Source: Candidatus Methylomirabilis tolerans (GTDB lineage Bacteria; Methylomirabilota; Methylomirabilia; Methylomirabilales; Methylomirabilaceae). From it: a stretch of 37,316 bases of DNA. Positions within the stretch are counted from its first letter, which is position 1; each line of letters starts with the position of its first letter. The stretch is taken from contig JAIOIU010000042.1 in the NCBI GenBank assembly GCA_019912425.1, positions 1 to 37,316 of the forward strand, in the 5' to 3' direction. Made by a program: the position numbers and the translations under genes. Positions 7,136-13,949 of this stretch are shown piece after piece. The notes under the pieces were generated by a model. It did no database searches and was not told the origin of the DNA. It saw nothing but the letters and a program-made list of their open reading frames with translations.

Positions 7136-9496
7136 GTGGGCAACTTCCAAGGTGTGAATCGGAGGTGGATCCGAATAACGCTCGGAGGGGCGGTATGCCC
7201 TGTGCTGGCAGTCCTCGCTACGGTAGTCGGCTACCAGCGGGGTGAGGCGCTCCCGCCGAGCGGGGCGCCGACATTCGTTGGTCTCGCAAAGTGCGCAGGT
7301 TGCCACCAGAAGGAGGCGAATGCCTACCGAGGGTCGGACCATGCTCGGGCCATGCAGCCTGCGAACGAACAGACGGTGCTCGGCGACTTCGCCAACGCGC
7401 GATTCACGCATCGCGGGGTGACGTCTACCTTCTTCCGCCGGGACGGCAAGTTCTTCGTCCATACGGATGGCCCCAAAGGAAAGTTGCGCGACTTCGAGGT
7501 CACCCATACCTTTGGAATAACGCCGCTCCAGCAGTACCTCGTGCCGTTCCCGGACGGGCGGCTTCAGGCGCTCGGCATGGCCTGGGACACACGGCCGAAG
7601 GCCCAGGGCGGCCAGCGCTGGTTCCACCTCTATCCCAAAGAGACGCTCAGGCCATCGGACCCGCTGCACTGGACGGGGCGGGAGCAGACCTGGAACTACC
7701 AGTGCGCGGAGTGTCACTCGACCGACCTGCGGAAGAACTTCGATGCGGCGCAGAATCGGTATGCCACAACCTGGGCCGAGCTGACCGTGTCGTGCGAGGC
7801 CTGCCACGGGCCGGGCTCGGCGCACGTGGCGTGGGCCGAGAAGCGCCCGTCAGGCGCGCCCAAGGCCCCGTCCGGCACTACAGGCTTTGTGGTGCGGCTT
7901 GGCCGCGACGAGGGAAGTTGGGTGATGAAGGATAGGCAGCACGGTATCGCAGAATGGAGTGGGGCGCCACGCTCGACGGCCGAGGTAGATGCATGCGCCC
8001 GGTGCCACGCTCGACGCCGTCCCATCACGGACCCGTATCCGTATGGCCGCCCTTTCCTTGATACCCACGTACCGGCGCTCCTCGATACTGTGCTCTATCA
8101 CGCTGATGGCCAGATTCTGGAAGAGGTCTTTGAGTACGGATCGTTCGTTCAGAGCCGAATGTTCCGGCGCGGCGTGACCTGTTCGGACTGTCATGAGCCG
8201 CATGGCCTCGGTCTCCGCGCGGCAGGTAACGGCGTGTGCGCGCAGTGCCACCTGACCGCCAAGTTCGACACCCCGGACCACCACCGCCACAAGCCGGGTT
8301 CGGACGCCGCCCGCTGCGTGACATGCCACATGCCGGAGCGTACGTACATGGTGGTGGACCCGCGCCGGGACCATAGCTTTCAAGTCCCGCGGCCGGACCT
8401 CTCGGCTGCGGTCGGCACGCCCAATGTGTGCTCGAGGTGCCACCGGGACCGGCCCCCCAAATGGGCAGCGAAGCAGATTGTGAGATGGTACGGCCCGGCG
8501 AGCCATGCACGGCGGCCGCACTTCGCGCCTGCGCTCGACGCCGGACGCCGCGGCCTCGTGACCGCCGGGAAGGCGCTTGCCGTGGTCGCCACCGACCAGG
8601 ACCAGCCCGGCATCGCGCGCGCGACGGCGCTCGCGCTGCTCCCTGAGTACCGGAGCCCAGCATCGCTCCCCGCGGTCGAGACGGCGATAAATGATGTTGA
8701 TCCTCTGGTGCGATCCACGGCGCTGGCTGCGATCGAGACGCTCCCGCCGACGGAGCAAGTGCGGCTTGCCGCCCCAGGGCTCCGTGATCCCGTACGAGCG
8801 GTGCGCCTGGCGGCGGCCCATGCGCTGGCCGGAGTCCCGCGGCAGACGCTCTCTGCCGAGCAGCAGGCCAACTTCGATTCGACCCTCGCAGAGCTCATCG
8901 CCTCGGAGACGGTCAACGCCGACCGTCCGGAGGCGCACCTGAATCTGGCCAATCTCTATATGCGACTCGGCCGGGCGGCCGATGCCGAGGCCGAACTCCG
9001 CACCGCGCTCGCGCTCGACCCACGCTTTGTCCCGGCCCTCGTCAACCTGGCTGATCTCCTCCGGGCACTGGGGCGCGATGCCGACGGCGAGCGCGCCCTG
9101 GAACGAGCGCTCCGGGTCGCCCCCGACAGCGCCGAAACGCTCCATGCGCTTGGTCTGCTTCGGGTGCGACAAGGCCGCCGCGCGGAGGCGGTGGCTCTCC
9201 TGCGCCGGGCGGCACAGCGTCAGCCGGACTCCACGCGGTTCGCGTACGTCTATGCGGTTGCCCTCTATGGGACGGGTGATCCCGCCGGGGCTATTGCGGT
9301 ACTTGAGGAGACTCATAAGCGGCGACCGGCCGACCGGGACGTCCTGACCGCGCTGGTGAGCTACCTCCGGGAACGCGGGGATAGCAGAGGCGCACTTCGC
9401 TACGCCGAACGGCTCGCCACATTGACGCCCGGTGACCGCGAGGTACGGAGTCTGGTAGAGTCGCTACGTCGCCAAGCCGGCGGCACTTCCCCTTGA
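7136..9496 (+). CDS. Octaheme c-type cytochrome with C-terminal HEAT/TPR domain
   Basis: 786-residue multihaem cytochrome. An N-terminal signal/anchor (RRWIRITLGGAVCPVLAVLA) sends it to the periplasm. Eight CxxCH haem sites occur in order: CAGCH (C53), CAECH, CEACH, CARCH, CSDCH, CAQCH, CVTCH and CSRCH (C432). The haem part resembles cytochrome c554/DmsE-like multihaem proteins. Residues ~455-570 are Ala/Leu-rich HEAT-like repeats, and ~600-780 hold TPR units (PEAHLNLANLYMRLGRAADA and two to three more). The start is uncertain: GTG 7136 has GAGGGGAA six bases upstream; TTG 7121 is the alternative. Haem maturation genes are not in the window. Likely an electron carrier or reductase docked to partners by the TPR tail; no substrate can be inferred. 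Confidence 0.88.
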   Translation: MGNFQGVNRRWIRITLGGAVCPVLAVLATVVGYQRGEALPPSGAPTFVGLAKCAGCHQKEANAYRGSDHARAMQPANEQTVLGDFANARFTHRGVTSTFFRRDGKFFVHTDGPKGKLRDFEVTHTFGITPLQQYLVPFPDGRLQALGMAWDTRPKAQGGQRWFHLYPKETLRPSDPLHWTGREQTWNYQCAECHSTDLRKNFDAAQNRYATTWAELTVSCEACHGPGSAHVAWAEKRPSGAPKAPSGTTGFVVRLGRDEGSWVMKDRQHGIAEWSGAPRSTAEVDACARCHARRRPITDPYPYGRPFLDTHVPALLDTVLYHADGQILEEVFEYGSFVQSRMFRRGVTCSDCHEPHGLGLRAAGNGVCAQCHLTAKFDTPDHHRHKPGSDAARCVTCHMPERTYMVVDPRRDHSFQVPRPDLSAAVGTPNVCSRCHRDRPPKWAAKQIVRWYGPASHARRPHFAPALDAGRRGLVTAGKALAVVATDQDQPGIARATALALLPEYRSPASLPAVETAINDVDPLVRSTALAAIETLPPTEQVRLAAPGLRDPVRAVRLAAAHALAGVPRQTLSAEQQANFDSTLAELIASETVNADRPEAHLNLANLYMRLGRAADAEAELRTALALDPRFVPALVNLADLLRALGRDADGERALERALRVAPDSAETLHALGLLRVRQGRRAEAVALLRRAAQRQPDSTRFAYVYAVALYGTGDPAGAIAVLEETHKRRPADRDVLTALVSYLRERGDSRGALRYAERLATLTPGDREVRSLVESLRRQAGGTSP

Positions 9497-10243
9497 CCTA
9501 CTGACGGGCACCATCCTTATTTTTCCGCCCTTAGGAATCGTCAAAGAATAACATCTACATATTCAGGATCCGAAAAATGCACAAACCCCCTTCATCCCCC
9601 TTTCGAAAGGGGGATGAAGGGGGTTTGTTGCTTTAGTAGATGTAAATGTTCATTGTTGACGCCTCCTTAGCAGGAACGTGTAGGGAGATCCGTCCCCCCC
9701 CTTATCAATTCCGCCATTGCCTTACCGTTGCCGGCATTCGACACCTTAGCTCAGTTGCGGAGTTTATCTCACAAGCTTCTCAAGTATTTCAAAATCCATG
9801 AATATTCGGAATGTCAGTCCGAATGTACACGGAGTAATATTACTCATGTTTCATGATCGGCACGCGGAGTAAGGGGACGAGACCTCGCTGAAGAGGACAA
9901 TGAGTCGAGCCAAGGTGATCGCGGTGCTTGAGAAGTCTCACTGCCGGCGTCGCCAATCGGCTCGACTGTCGCACCGCTCGCAACCGCCGAATTGAGAAGG
10001 CTGTGGAATCACCTCAGAACAGATCGAGTTGGCCGGAGGCAACCTTGGCCTACGAGGAGCACGGTCGGGAACGACCGGAGGAGGAACCGAAGACGATCGG
10101 CCTGTCGCGGGGTTAGCTATATTTCATACCATGCAGTTTTGCACCTTAGGTTCAGAAATACAAGATCTACAAATCGAGTAGCGGTCGGATACAATAAGCC
10201 TGCAGGATGCGAGGAGGGTTTAGAACGGGTACGGACTGCAGGG
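9497..10243. other. Intergenic region without recognisable gene
   Basis: Apart from the 48-bp palindrome listed separately, I see no gene. Small symmetric sites occur: a perfect 14-bp palindrome GAGTAATATTACTC at 9832-9845, and an inverted repeat ATTCGGA/TCCGAAT at 9804-9810 and 9818-9824. Short open frames between 9900 and 10115 have no recognisable family. Confidence 0.5.
9581..9628. repeat. Perfect 48-bp palindrome (hairpin repeat element)
   Basis: The two 24-base arms are perfect reverse complements centred on TTTCGAAA. The inner arms are CCCCC/GGGGG, then TTCAT/ATGAA, then a second CCCCC/GGGGG, with ACAAA/TTTGT at the outside. Weaker flanking symmetry continues (ACATCTAC at 9551-9558 and GTAGATGT at 9636-9643). 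It lies 85 bases after the octaheme gene stop and may act as a strong terminator or mRNA 3' protector; it also looks like a dispersed palindromic repeat. Confidence 0.85.
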
Positions 10244-10570
10244 TCAGGGATGGACAGGTTGGTGGCGCGGTCCGATCCTGGTCTTGCGGTGCTTGAGAGT
10301 CGGAAGCGCCTTGATCTGTTTTCCGGCCTTCTGCTCGGCGAGACGCAACTCGTAGAGGCCCTGAAGGTTCAGCCAAAACTGTGCGCTGGTTCCGAAGAAA
10401 TGTGCGAGACGCAGGGCGGTGTCCCCCGTGATAGCGCGCCGGCTGTTGAGTATTTCGGTGATGCGGTTAGTCGGGACGCTGAGGTGGCGCGCAAGCTCGA
10501 CGGCGCTCATGTTGAGCGCTGTCAGTTCTTCGGCGAGACGCTCACTGGGATGGATGGGGATGCCTGGCAT
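10244..10570 (-). CDS. higA: HigA-type antitoxin (XRE family), orphan
   Basis: 108-residue HigA protein. IPIHPSERLAEELTALNMSA opens the helix-turn-helix domain, followed by VPTNRITEILNSRRAITGDT and ALRLAHFFGTSAQFWLNLQ, which are near-diagnostic for HigA. The C-terminus YELRLAEQKAGKQIKALPTL is also typical. ATG at 10570 is preceded by GGGAGG. The gene looks intact, but no HigB toxin gene accompanies it; only a short vestige lies upstream. It is divergent from the Crp/Fnr gene, so it could act as a stand-alone DNA-binding regulator or a neutraliser of toxins encoded elsewhere. Confidence 0.88.
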   Translation of the reverse strand: MPGIPIHPSERLAEELTALNMSAVELARHLSVPTNRITEILNSRRAITGDTALRLAHFFGTSAQFWLNLQGLYELRLAEQKAGKQIKALPTLKHRKTRIGPRHQPVHP

Positions 10571-10585
10571 GTTCAAAGCCTCCCA

Positions 10586-10642
10586 GTGGTAGTCTACCAT
10601 TATGGTTCTGTTGGCATCGAAACTACCGGAAAACCCCCTCCA
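10586..10642 (-). pseudogene. Vestige of HigB toxin C-terminus
   Basis: Directly upstream of higA, in frame with it and without an intervening stop, the minus strand reads WRGFSGSFDANRTIMVDYH. Intact HigB toxins end in WR--FRF-----VDYH followed at once by HigA, so this resembles the last ~19 residues of a lost HigB. The stop codon expected after DYH is TGG here. Short match, so moderate confidence. Confidence 0.45.
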
Positions 10643-10661
10643 GATCAAATCGGGAGAACGA

Positions 10662-10690
10662 TTGACCTGCGTGGGTCGTCCTTCTACAAT
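10662..10690 (+). promoter_or_regulatory. Sigma70-type promoter for the Crp/Fnr gene
   Basis: TTGACC at 10662-10667 and TACAAT at 10685-10690, each 5/6 to consensus, are separated by exactly 17 bases. The start codon of the regulator follows about 49 bases after the -10 box. Confidence 0.6.
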
Positions 10691-10738
10691 GATACGGGCT
10701 GTTTGGGGTATCCCTCGTTGTGTCATCCAGGGGTGGCC

Positions 10739-11404
10739 ATGTTGTCGGAGCAGTTGAAGGCGATTCCGTATTTTCAGGACCTCGATGCGCGGGCGCTGGA
10801 GGGTATTCGGGCCAACGTCTTTGAGGTACAGTTACAGAAGGGAGAACTCCTGTTTACAGAAGGGGAGCCGGCCGAGGCGATGTACGTGGTTCGATCCGGC
10901 AAGGTCAAGATCTTTAAGCTGTCCCCGGACGGGCGTGAGCAGGTCCTTCGGATTGCAGAGGCCGGCGATTGCTTCAATGAGGTCCCGATCTTCGACGGCG
11001 GGCCGAACCCCGCCAACGCTCAGGCGGCGGAGCCGGCGGCGCTGTGGGGTATCCGGCGGGAAGCGATGCGGCGTCTGGTCGAGAAGTACCCGGCGATTGC
11101 GATCGGTTTTCTTAAGGCGTTTGCGGGAAAGCTCCGCTACTTTACCCGCAAGGTGGAGGACCTGTCGTTTCGCAGCGTGACCAGCCGTGTGGCGAAGTAC
11201 CTCCTGGAGATGGCCGAAGATGACGGGAGCGGCGGGCTGCGCCTGAAGCAACAGTCCACGCAACAGGAGATGGCGTCCGTTGTAGGAACGGCCCGCGAGA
11301 TGATCGGCCGGGCCTTCAAGGCCCTGGAAAAGGAGGGCGCCATCACGTTTGATCGCCACGGGGTTGTGATTGTGAGCCGGGCCGCCCTGATCCGCCTGCT
11401 CTGA
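10739..11404 (+). CDS. Crp/Fnr-family transcription regulator
   Basis: 221-residue regulator: cyclic-nucleotide-binding fold (residues 1-120; VQLQKGELLFTEGEPAEAMY, VVRSGKVKIFKLSPDGREQV), a long dimerisation helix, and a C-terminal winged HTH with recognition helix TAREMIGRAFKALEKEG. It has only one Cys (in GDCFNE), so it lacks the N-terminal cysteine cluster of true FNR; the DNR/NNR-type (haem, NO-sensing) or CRP-like class is more likely. ATG at 10739 is chosen since AGGGG lies just upstream and homologues begin near LKAIPYFQDL; the frame is open far upstream but that part is not protein-like. It precedes the DUF2249/hemerythrin cluster on the same strand and is its probable regulator. Confidence 0.9.
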   Translation: MLSEQLKAIPYFQDLDARALEGIRANVFEVQLQKGELLFTEGEPAEAMYVVRSGKVKIFKLSPDGREQVLRIAEAGDCFNEVPIFDGGPNPANAQAAEPAALWGIRREAMRRLVEKYPAIAIGFLKAFAGKLRYFTRKVEDLSFRSVTSRVAKYLLEMAEDDGSGGLRLKQQSTQQEMASVVGTAREMIGRAFKALEKEGAITFDRHGVVIVSRAALIRLL

Positions 11405-11491
11405 TCGTGCTTTTGCCTTTCTTGTCATCCGTGAGACTAAAGTCACAGACGTCCGGCAAATGTCCGCCTTATACTACGATCGAGTTGATGA

Positions 11492-11596
11492 GTTCAACGT
11501 TCAAGGTTCAACGTTCAAGGTTCAACGTTCAACGTGCAACGTTCAAGGTTGACCGTTCAACGTTCAACGTTCAACGTGCAAGGTTCAAGGCTCAAG
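11492..11596. repeat. Tandem array of 15 heptamers, GTTCAAC/GTTCAAG
   Basis: Fifteen consecutive 7-base units with consensus GTTCAAS, ten or more of them exact; variants are GTGCAAC, GTTGACC, GTGCAAG and GCTCAAG. It occupies the intergenic space between the Crp/Fnr gene and the DUF2249 gene and runs nearly into the nonamer leader. A 7-base unit rules out CRISPR. It could be a slippage-prone array or a regulator-binding array. Confidence 0.95.
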
Positions 11597-11609
11597 GAAA
11601 CGGACCAGA

Positions 11610-11654
11610 TGACTCGATCTACGCGATAGACGAGATGGACGCAACAGACTTTTT
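11610..11654. repeat. Nonamer AGAC leader repeat, copy A (before DUF2249 gene)
   Basis: Five 9-base units: TGACTCGAT, CTACGCGAT, AGACGAGAT, GGACGCAAC and AGACTTTTT, then CTGAGGAAGGAGA, which supplies the ribosome-binding site of the next gene. It resembles copies at 13556 and 35265, sharing GACGCAACAGAC, the T-run and the TGA-(n)-AGGAGA tail. This is the most diverged of the three copies. Confidence 0.75.
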
Positions 11655-11675
11655 CTGAGGAAGGAGATAATCCCC

Positions 11676-12242
11676 ATGATGAACGAGAGCAGTTGTCACG
11701 GTGAGGGCGCGTCGATCCCTGAGGCGCTTCGGAATGTACCCGATGATCGTCGGGTGGTCCTGGATGTTCGCGACCAGGTACGGGCGGGACAGGAGCCGTT
11801 TCAGCGGATCATGCAGTCCGTTATGTCGCTCAAGGACGATCAGGTGTTTGTCCTCTACAATATCTTTGAGCCGATCCCGCTGTATGGCGTGATGGCGCAG
11901 CGCGGCTTTACGCACTGGACACAGAAGCGCGGTCCCGAAGACTGGTGTATCACCTTCTATCGGGCCGACGCACAGGCCGCGGCCGCTCCGGCGCCTGCCG
12001 CCGCATCGAGGCCGACGGAGCCCGTCGGGGATGCCATTGTCGTGGATGCGCGCGGACTGGAGCCGCCGCAGCCGATGGCGAAGATCCTGGAGAATCTTCC
12101 CCGGATCGCGGCAGGCGGACATATCCTGGCCATGACCGATCGGCGGCCGATGCTGCTCTATCCGAAACTTGAGGAGCGGGGCTTCAGCTTTTCCACCGAA
12201 GAGACGACGCATGGTTGGTTCGAAACCCGCATCTGGAAGTAG
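11676..12242 (+). CDS. Tandem DUF2249 protein
   Basis: 188-residue cytosolic protein with two DUF2249 domains. Domain 1 (26-96) reads VVLDVRDQVRAGQEPFQRIM and ends in GPEDWCITFYR; domain 2 (120-187) reads IVVDARGLEPPQPMAKILEN and ends in THGWFETRIWK. An Ala/Pro-rich linker (100-117) joins them. DUF2249 has a TusA-like fold and is usually found with denitrification, NO-detoxification and hemerythrin genes; its biochemical role is unknown. Start ATG 11676 with AAGGAG nine bases upstream. It is the first gene of the cluster, and its 3' end overlaps the start of the membrane protein gene. Confidence 0.88.
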   Translation: MMNESSCHGEGASIPEALRNVPDDRRVVLDVRDQVRAGQEPFQRIMQSVMSLKDDQVFVLYNIFEPIPLYGVMAQRGFTHWTQKRGPEDWCITFYRADAQAAAAPAPAAASRPTEPVGDAIVVDARGLEPPQPMAKILENLPRIAAGGHILAMTDRRPMLLYPKLEERGFSFSTEETTHGWFETRIWK

Positions 12243-13539
12243 CGCCGCCCCGGCCAGACAGCCATCCCTCTGGGTGCCGTTGCGCTATTTTGTCACGGCG
12301 CAGGCCGCGTTTGTCGCCGCCCTGCTGTGGGCGCCGTGGCAGGTCGACAATTTGCTGGACTTCTACTATCAGGGAAACGGCCTCGCTCTCACCCACCTGC
12401 TGACGCTTGGGTGGATCACGATGACGGTCATGGGGGCGTCATTCCAATTGGTGCCGGTTGCCCTGGAGACCACGCTGTGGAGTGAGCGTCTGGCCGGCTG
12501 GCAGTACTGGATCATGGTGCTCGGCGTCACGCTGATGGTGAGCCATTTCTGGATCGGGCATCACCATGGCGTTGCGATCGGCGCAGGTCTGGTGCTGATT
12601 GCCATCACACTCTTCCTGATTAATATGGGGCGCACGCTGTGGCAGCTCCCCCGCTGGGACATTATCGGGCAACACGTGGCGGCGGCGCTGGTCTACCTGG
12701 CCTCCACGGTAGTCATGGGGAATCTCATGGCGCTCGACAAGATGTTCGACTTTCTGGGAGGTCAAATCCTGCGCACGATCCACGCGCACGCCCACCTGGC
12801 CGGTATCGGCTGGGTCACCATGATGATCTTCGGGGCGAGCTACAAGCTGATCCCCATGTTCAGCCTGAGTGAGCTTCGCAATGAGCGGCCGGCCTACTGG
12901 GAGTTCTGGCTGCTCCAGGCCGGTCTTGCCGGTCTGTACGTGACGCTGCTGCTGCACAGTTCGTGGGCTGCGCTGTTTGCCCTCCTGATCGCCGCAGCGG
13001 TGGGCCTGTTTCTCCGGACGATGCGTGATGTCCTGCGGACGCGCCGACGCCCGCGACTGGACTGGGGGCTGCAGCATTCCGTCAGCGCCATGATCATGCT
13101 GATATTGCTGACGATCCTGGGGCTGTGGCTGAGCACCGGTTGGGTCTCGAGCGATGAGTTTGCCGCCCGGCTGGCCTTCGGCTATGGGGTGCTCGCGCTT
13201 CTGGGCTGGATTTCCGTCACGATTATCGGTATGATGTACAAGATTATCCCATTCCTGGTCTGGCACCACCGTTACAGCGACCTCGTAGGGCTTCGGCCGG
13301 TTCCGGCCGCCACCCAGCTCCTTGGCGAGTCAATGCCTCGAATAGAGTACTGGCTGCTTCATGCGGGCATCGCGATGACCGTGGCCGGAGTGATCTTTGC
13401 GTCCGGGCTGCTCCTCCAGGTGGGGACCCTCGTGTTGGCCCTGGCGGGTCTTACGTTCGCCGTCGCCGTCTGCCGGATCTACCGTCACCTGGTTCCCAGG
13501 CTGACGCCTCTTCCCGAGGCGCAAACCGCGGGAGCCTAA
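12211..13539 (+). CDS. 12-TM haem-copper-oxidase-like / NnrS-like membrane protein
   Basis: 442-residue polytopic protein with about 12 hydrophobic helices. The segment THLLTLGWITMTVMGASFQL (61-80) recurs as HAHLAGIGWVTMMIFGASYK (193-212) and in weaker form as LLGWISVTIIGMMYKIIPF (330-348). Many His residues lie in or near helices (H62, H112, H117-119, H155, H191, H193, H195, H289, H352-353), so haem binding is plausible. It resembles subunit I of cbb3/NOR-type haem-copper oxidases and NnrS, but I cannot identify the full copper-site ligand set. ATG 12211 lies inside the DUF2249 gene (32-base overlap), implying coupling. Its place with DUF2249, hemerythrin and Crp/Fnr suggests a role in NO or O2 handling; the reaction is unknown. 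Confidence 0.7.
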   Translation: MVGSKPASGSSAAPARQPSLWVPLRYFVTAQAAFVAALLWAPWQVDNLLDFYYQGNGLALTHLLTLGWITMTVMGASFQLVPVALETTLWSERLAGWQYWIMVLGVTLMVSHFWIGHHHGVAIGAGLVLIAITLFLINMGRTLWQLPRWDIIGQHVAAALVYLASTVVMGNLMALDKMFDFLGGQILRTIHAHAHLAGIGWVTMMIFGASYKLIPMFSLSELRNERPAYWEFWLLQAGLAGLYVTLLLHSSWAALFALLIAAAVGLFLRTMRDVLRTRRRPRLDWGLQHSVSAMIMLILLTILGLWLSTGWVSSDEFAARLAFGYGVLALLGWISVTIIGMMYKIIPFLVWHHRYSDLVGLRPVPAATQLLGESMPRIEYWLLHAGIAMTVAGVIFASGLLLQVGTLVLALAGLTFAVAVCRIYRHLVPRLTPLPEAQTAGA

Positions 13540-13555
13540 GGCCCGCGGGGGTTCC

Positions 13556-13591
13556 AGACGCAATAGACGCAACAGACTCGATAGACATTTT
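13556..13591. repeat. Nonamer AGAC leader repeat, copy B (before DUF59 gene)
   Basis: Four units in exact 9-base phase: AGACGCAAT, AGACGCAAC, AGACTCGAT and AGACATTTT, then TTGAATTAGGAGA with the ribosome-binding site of the next gene. Bases 13555-13591 are identical to 35264-35300 (37 of 37). Confidence 0.95.
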
Positions 13592-13607
13592 TGAATTAGG
13601 AGATATG

Positions 13608-13949
13608 ATGACGCAACCGGAAACATCATCAATAACTGAAGAGCAGATCTACAACACGCTCCGGAAGCTGATCGACCCGGAGCTGGGGGTGAATATCGTC
13701 GATCTGGGCCTCGTCTACGATGTGCAGATCGATGGCGGGCAGATCGGCATCCGCATGACCCTCACCACGCGCGGCTGCCCTATGCACGCCAGCTTCGTCC
13801 AGGCGGTTGATCGCGCCGTTCGAGAGATACACGGCGTCACCGGCGTCACCGTCGAGATCGTATGGGAACCTGCGTGGAATCCGGACATGATCTCGCCTGA
13901 GGGCAAGCAAGCCCTGTCCGGCATGGGACGGGGGGGACCAGCATGGTAA
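13608..13949 (+). CDS. DUF59/MIP18-family protein (SufT/PaaD-like Fe-S assembly factor)
   Basis: 113-residue DUF59 protein: EEQIYNTLRKLIDPELGVNI and VDLGLVYDVQID are the family signature, followed by MTLTTRGCPMHASF with the conserved Cys. Members (SufT, PaaD, MIP18) help mature Fe-S proteins. ATG 13608 is five bases from AGGAG; ATG 13605 directly before it is the alternative. Its stop codon overlaps the Mrp start, and the Mrp protein itself carries a DUF59-like N-terminus, so the two likely work together in Fe-S cluster delivery. It is preceded by the nonamer leader. Confidence 0.9.
   Translation: MTQPETSSITEEQIYNTLRKLIDPELGVNIVDLGLVYDVQIDGGQIGIRMTLTTRGCPMHASFVQAVDRAVREIHGVTGVTVEIVWEPAWNPDMISPEGKQALSGMGRGGPAW

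Noticed and set aside
7850-9316. 488-codon minus-strand frame opposite the octaheme gene
   Set aside because: Shadow frame; the plus strand carries eight haem motifs and TPR units, and the minus translation has no recognisable domain.
10587-10599. Inverted repeat TGGTAG-T-CTACCA as HigA operator
   Set aside because: The symmetry is largely produced by the codons for V-D-Y-H in the HigB vestige, so it is not independent evidence of an operator.
9992-10738. N-terminal extension of the Crp/Fnr protein
   Set aside because: The frame is open but runs antisense through HigA and is not protein-like; Crp/Fnr proteins begin at 10739 and a promoter lies inside this stretch.
11492-11596. CRISPR array
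   Set aside because: The unit is 7 bases without spacers, and no cas genes are present.
11407-11658. 83-codon frame across the heptamer and nonamer repeats
   Set aside because: The repeated FKVQRS/FNVQRA pattern is only the translation of the 7-base repeat, and there is no ribosome-binding site.
12439-13269. 276-codon minus-strand frame opposite the membrane protein
   Set aside because: Highly charged, Gln/His-rich shadow of hydrophobic codons; no family pattern.
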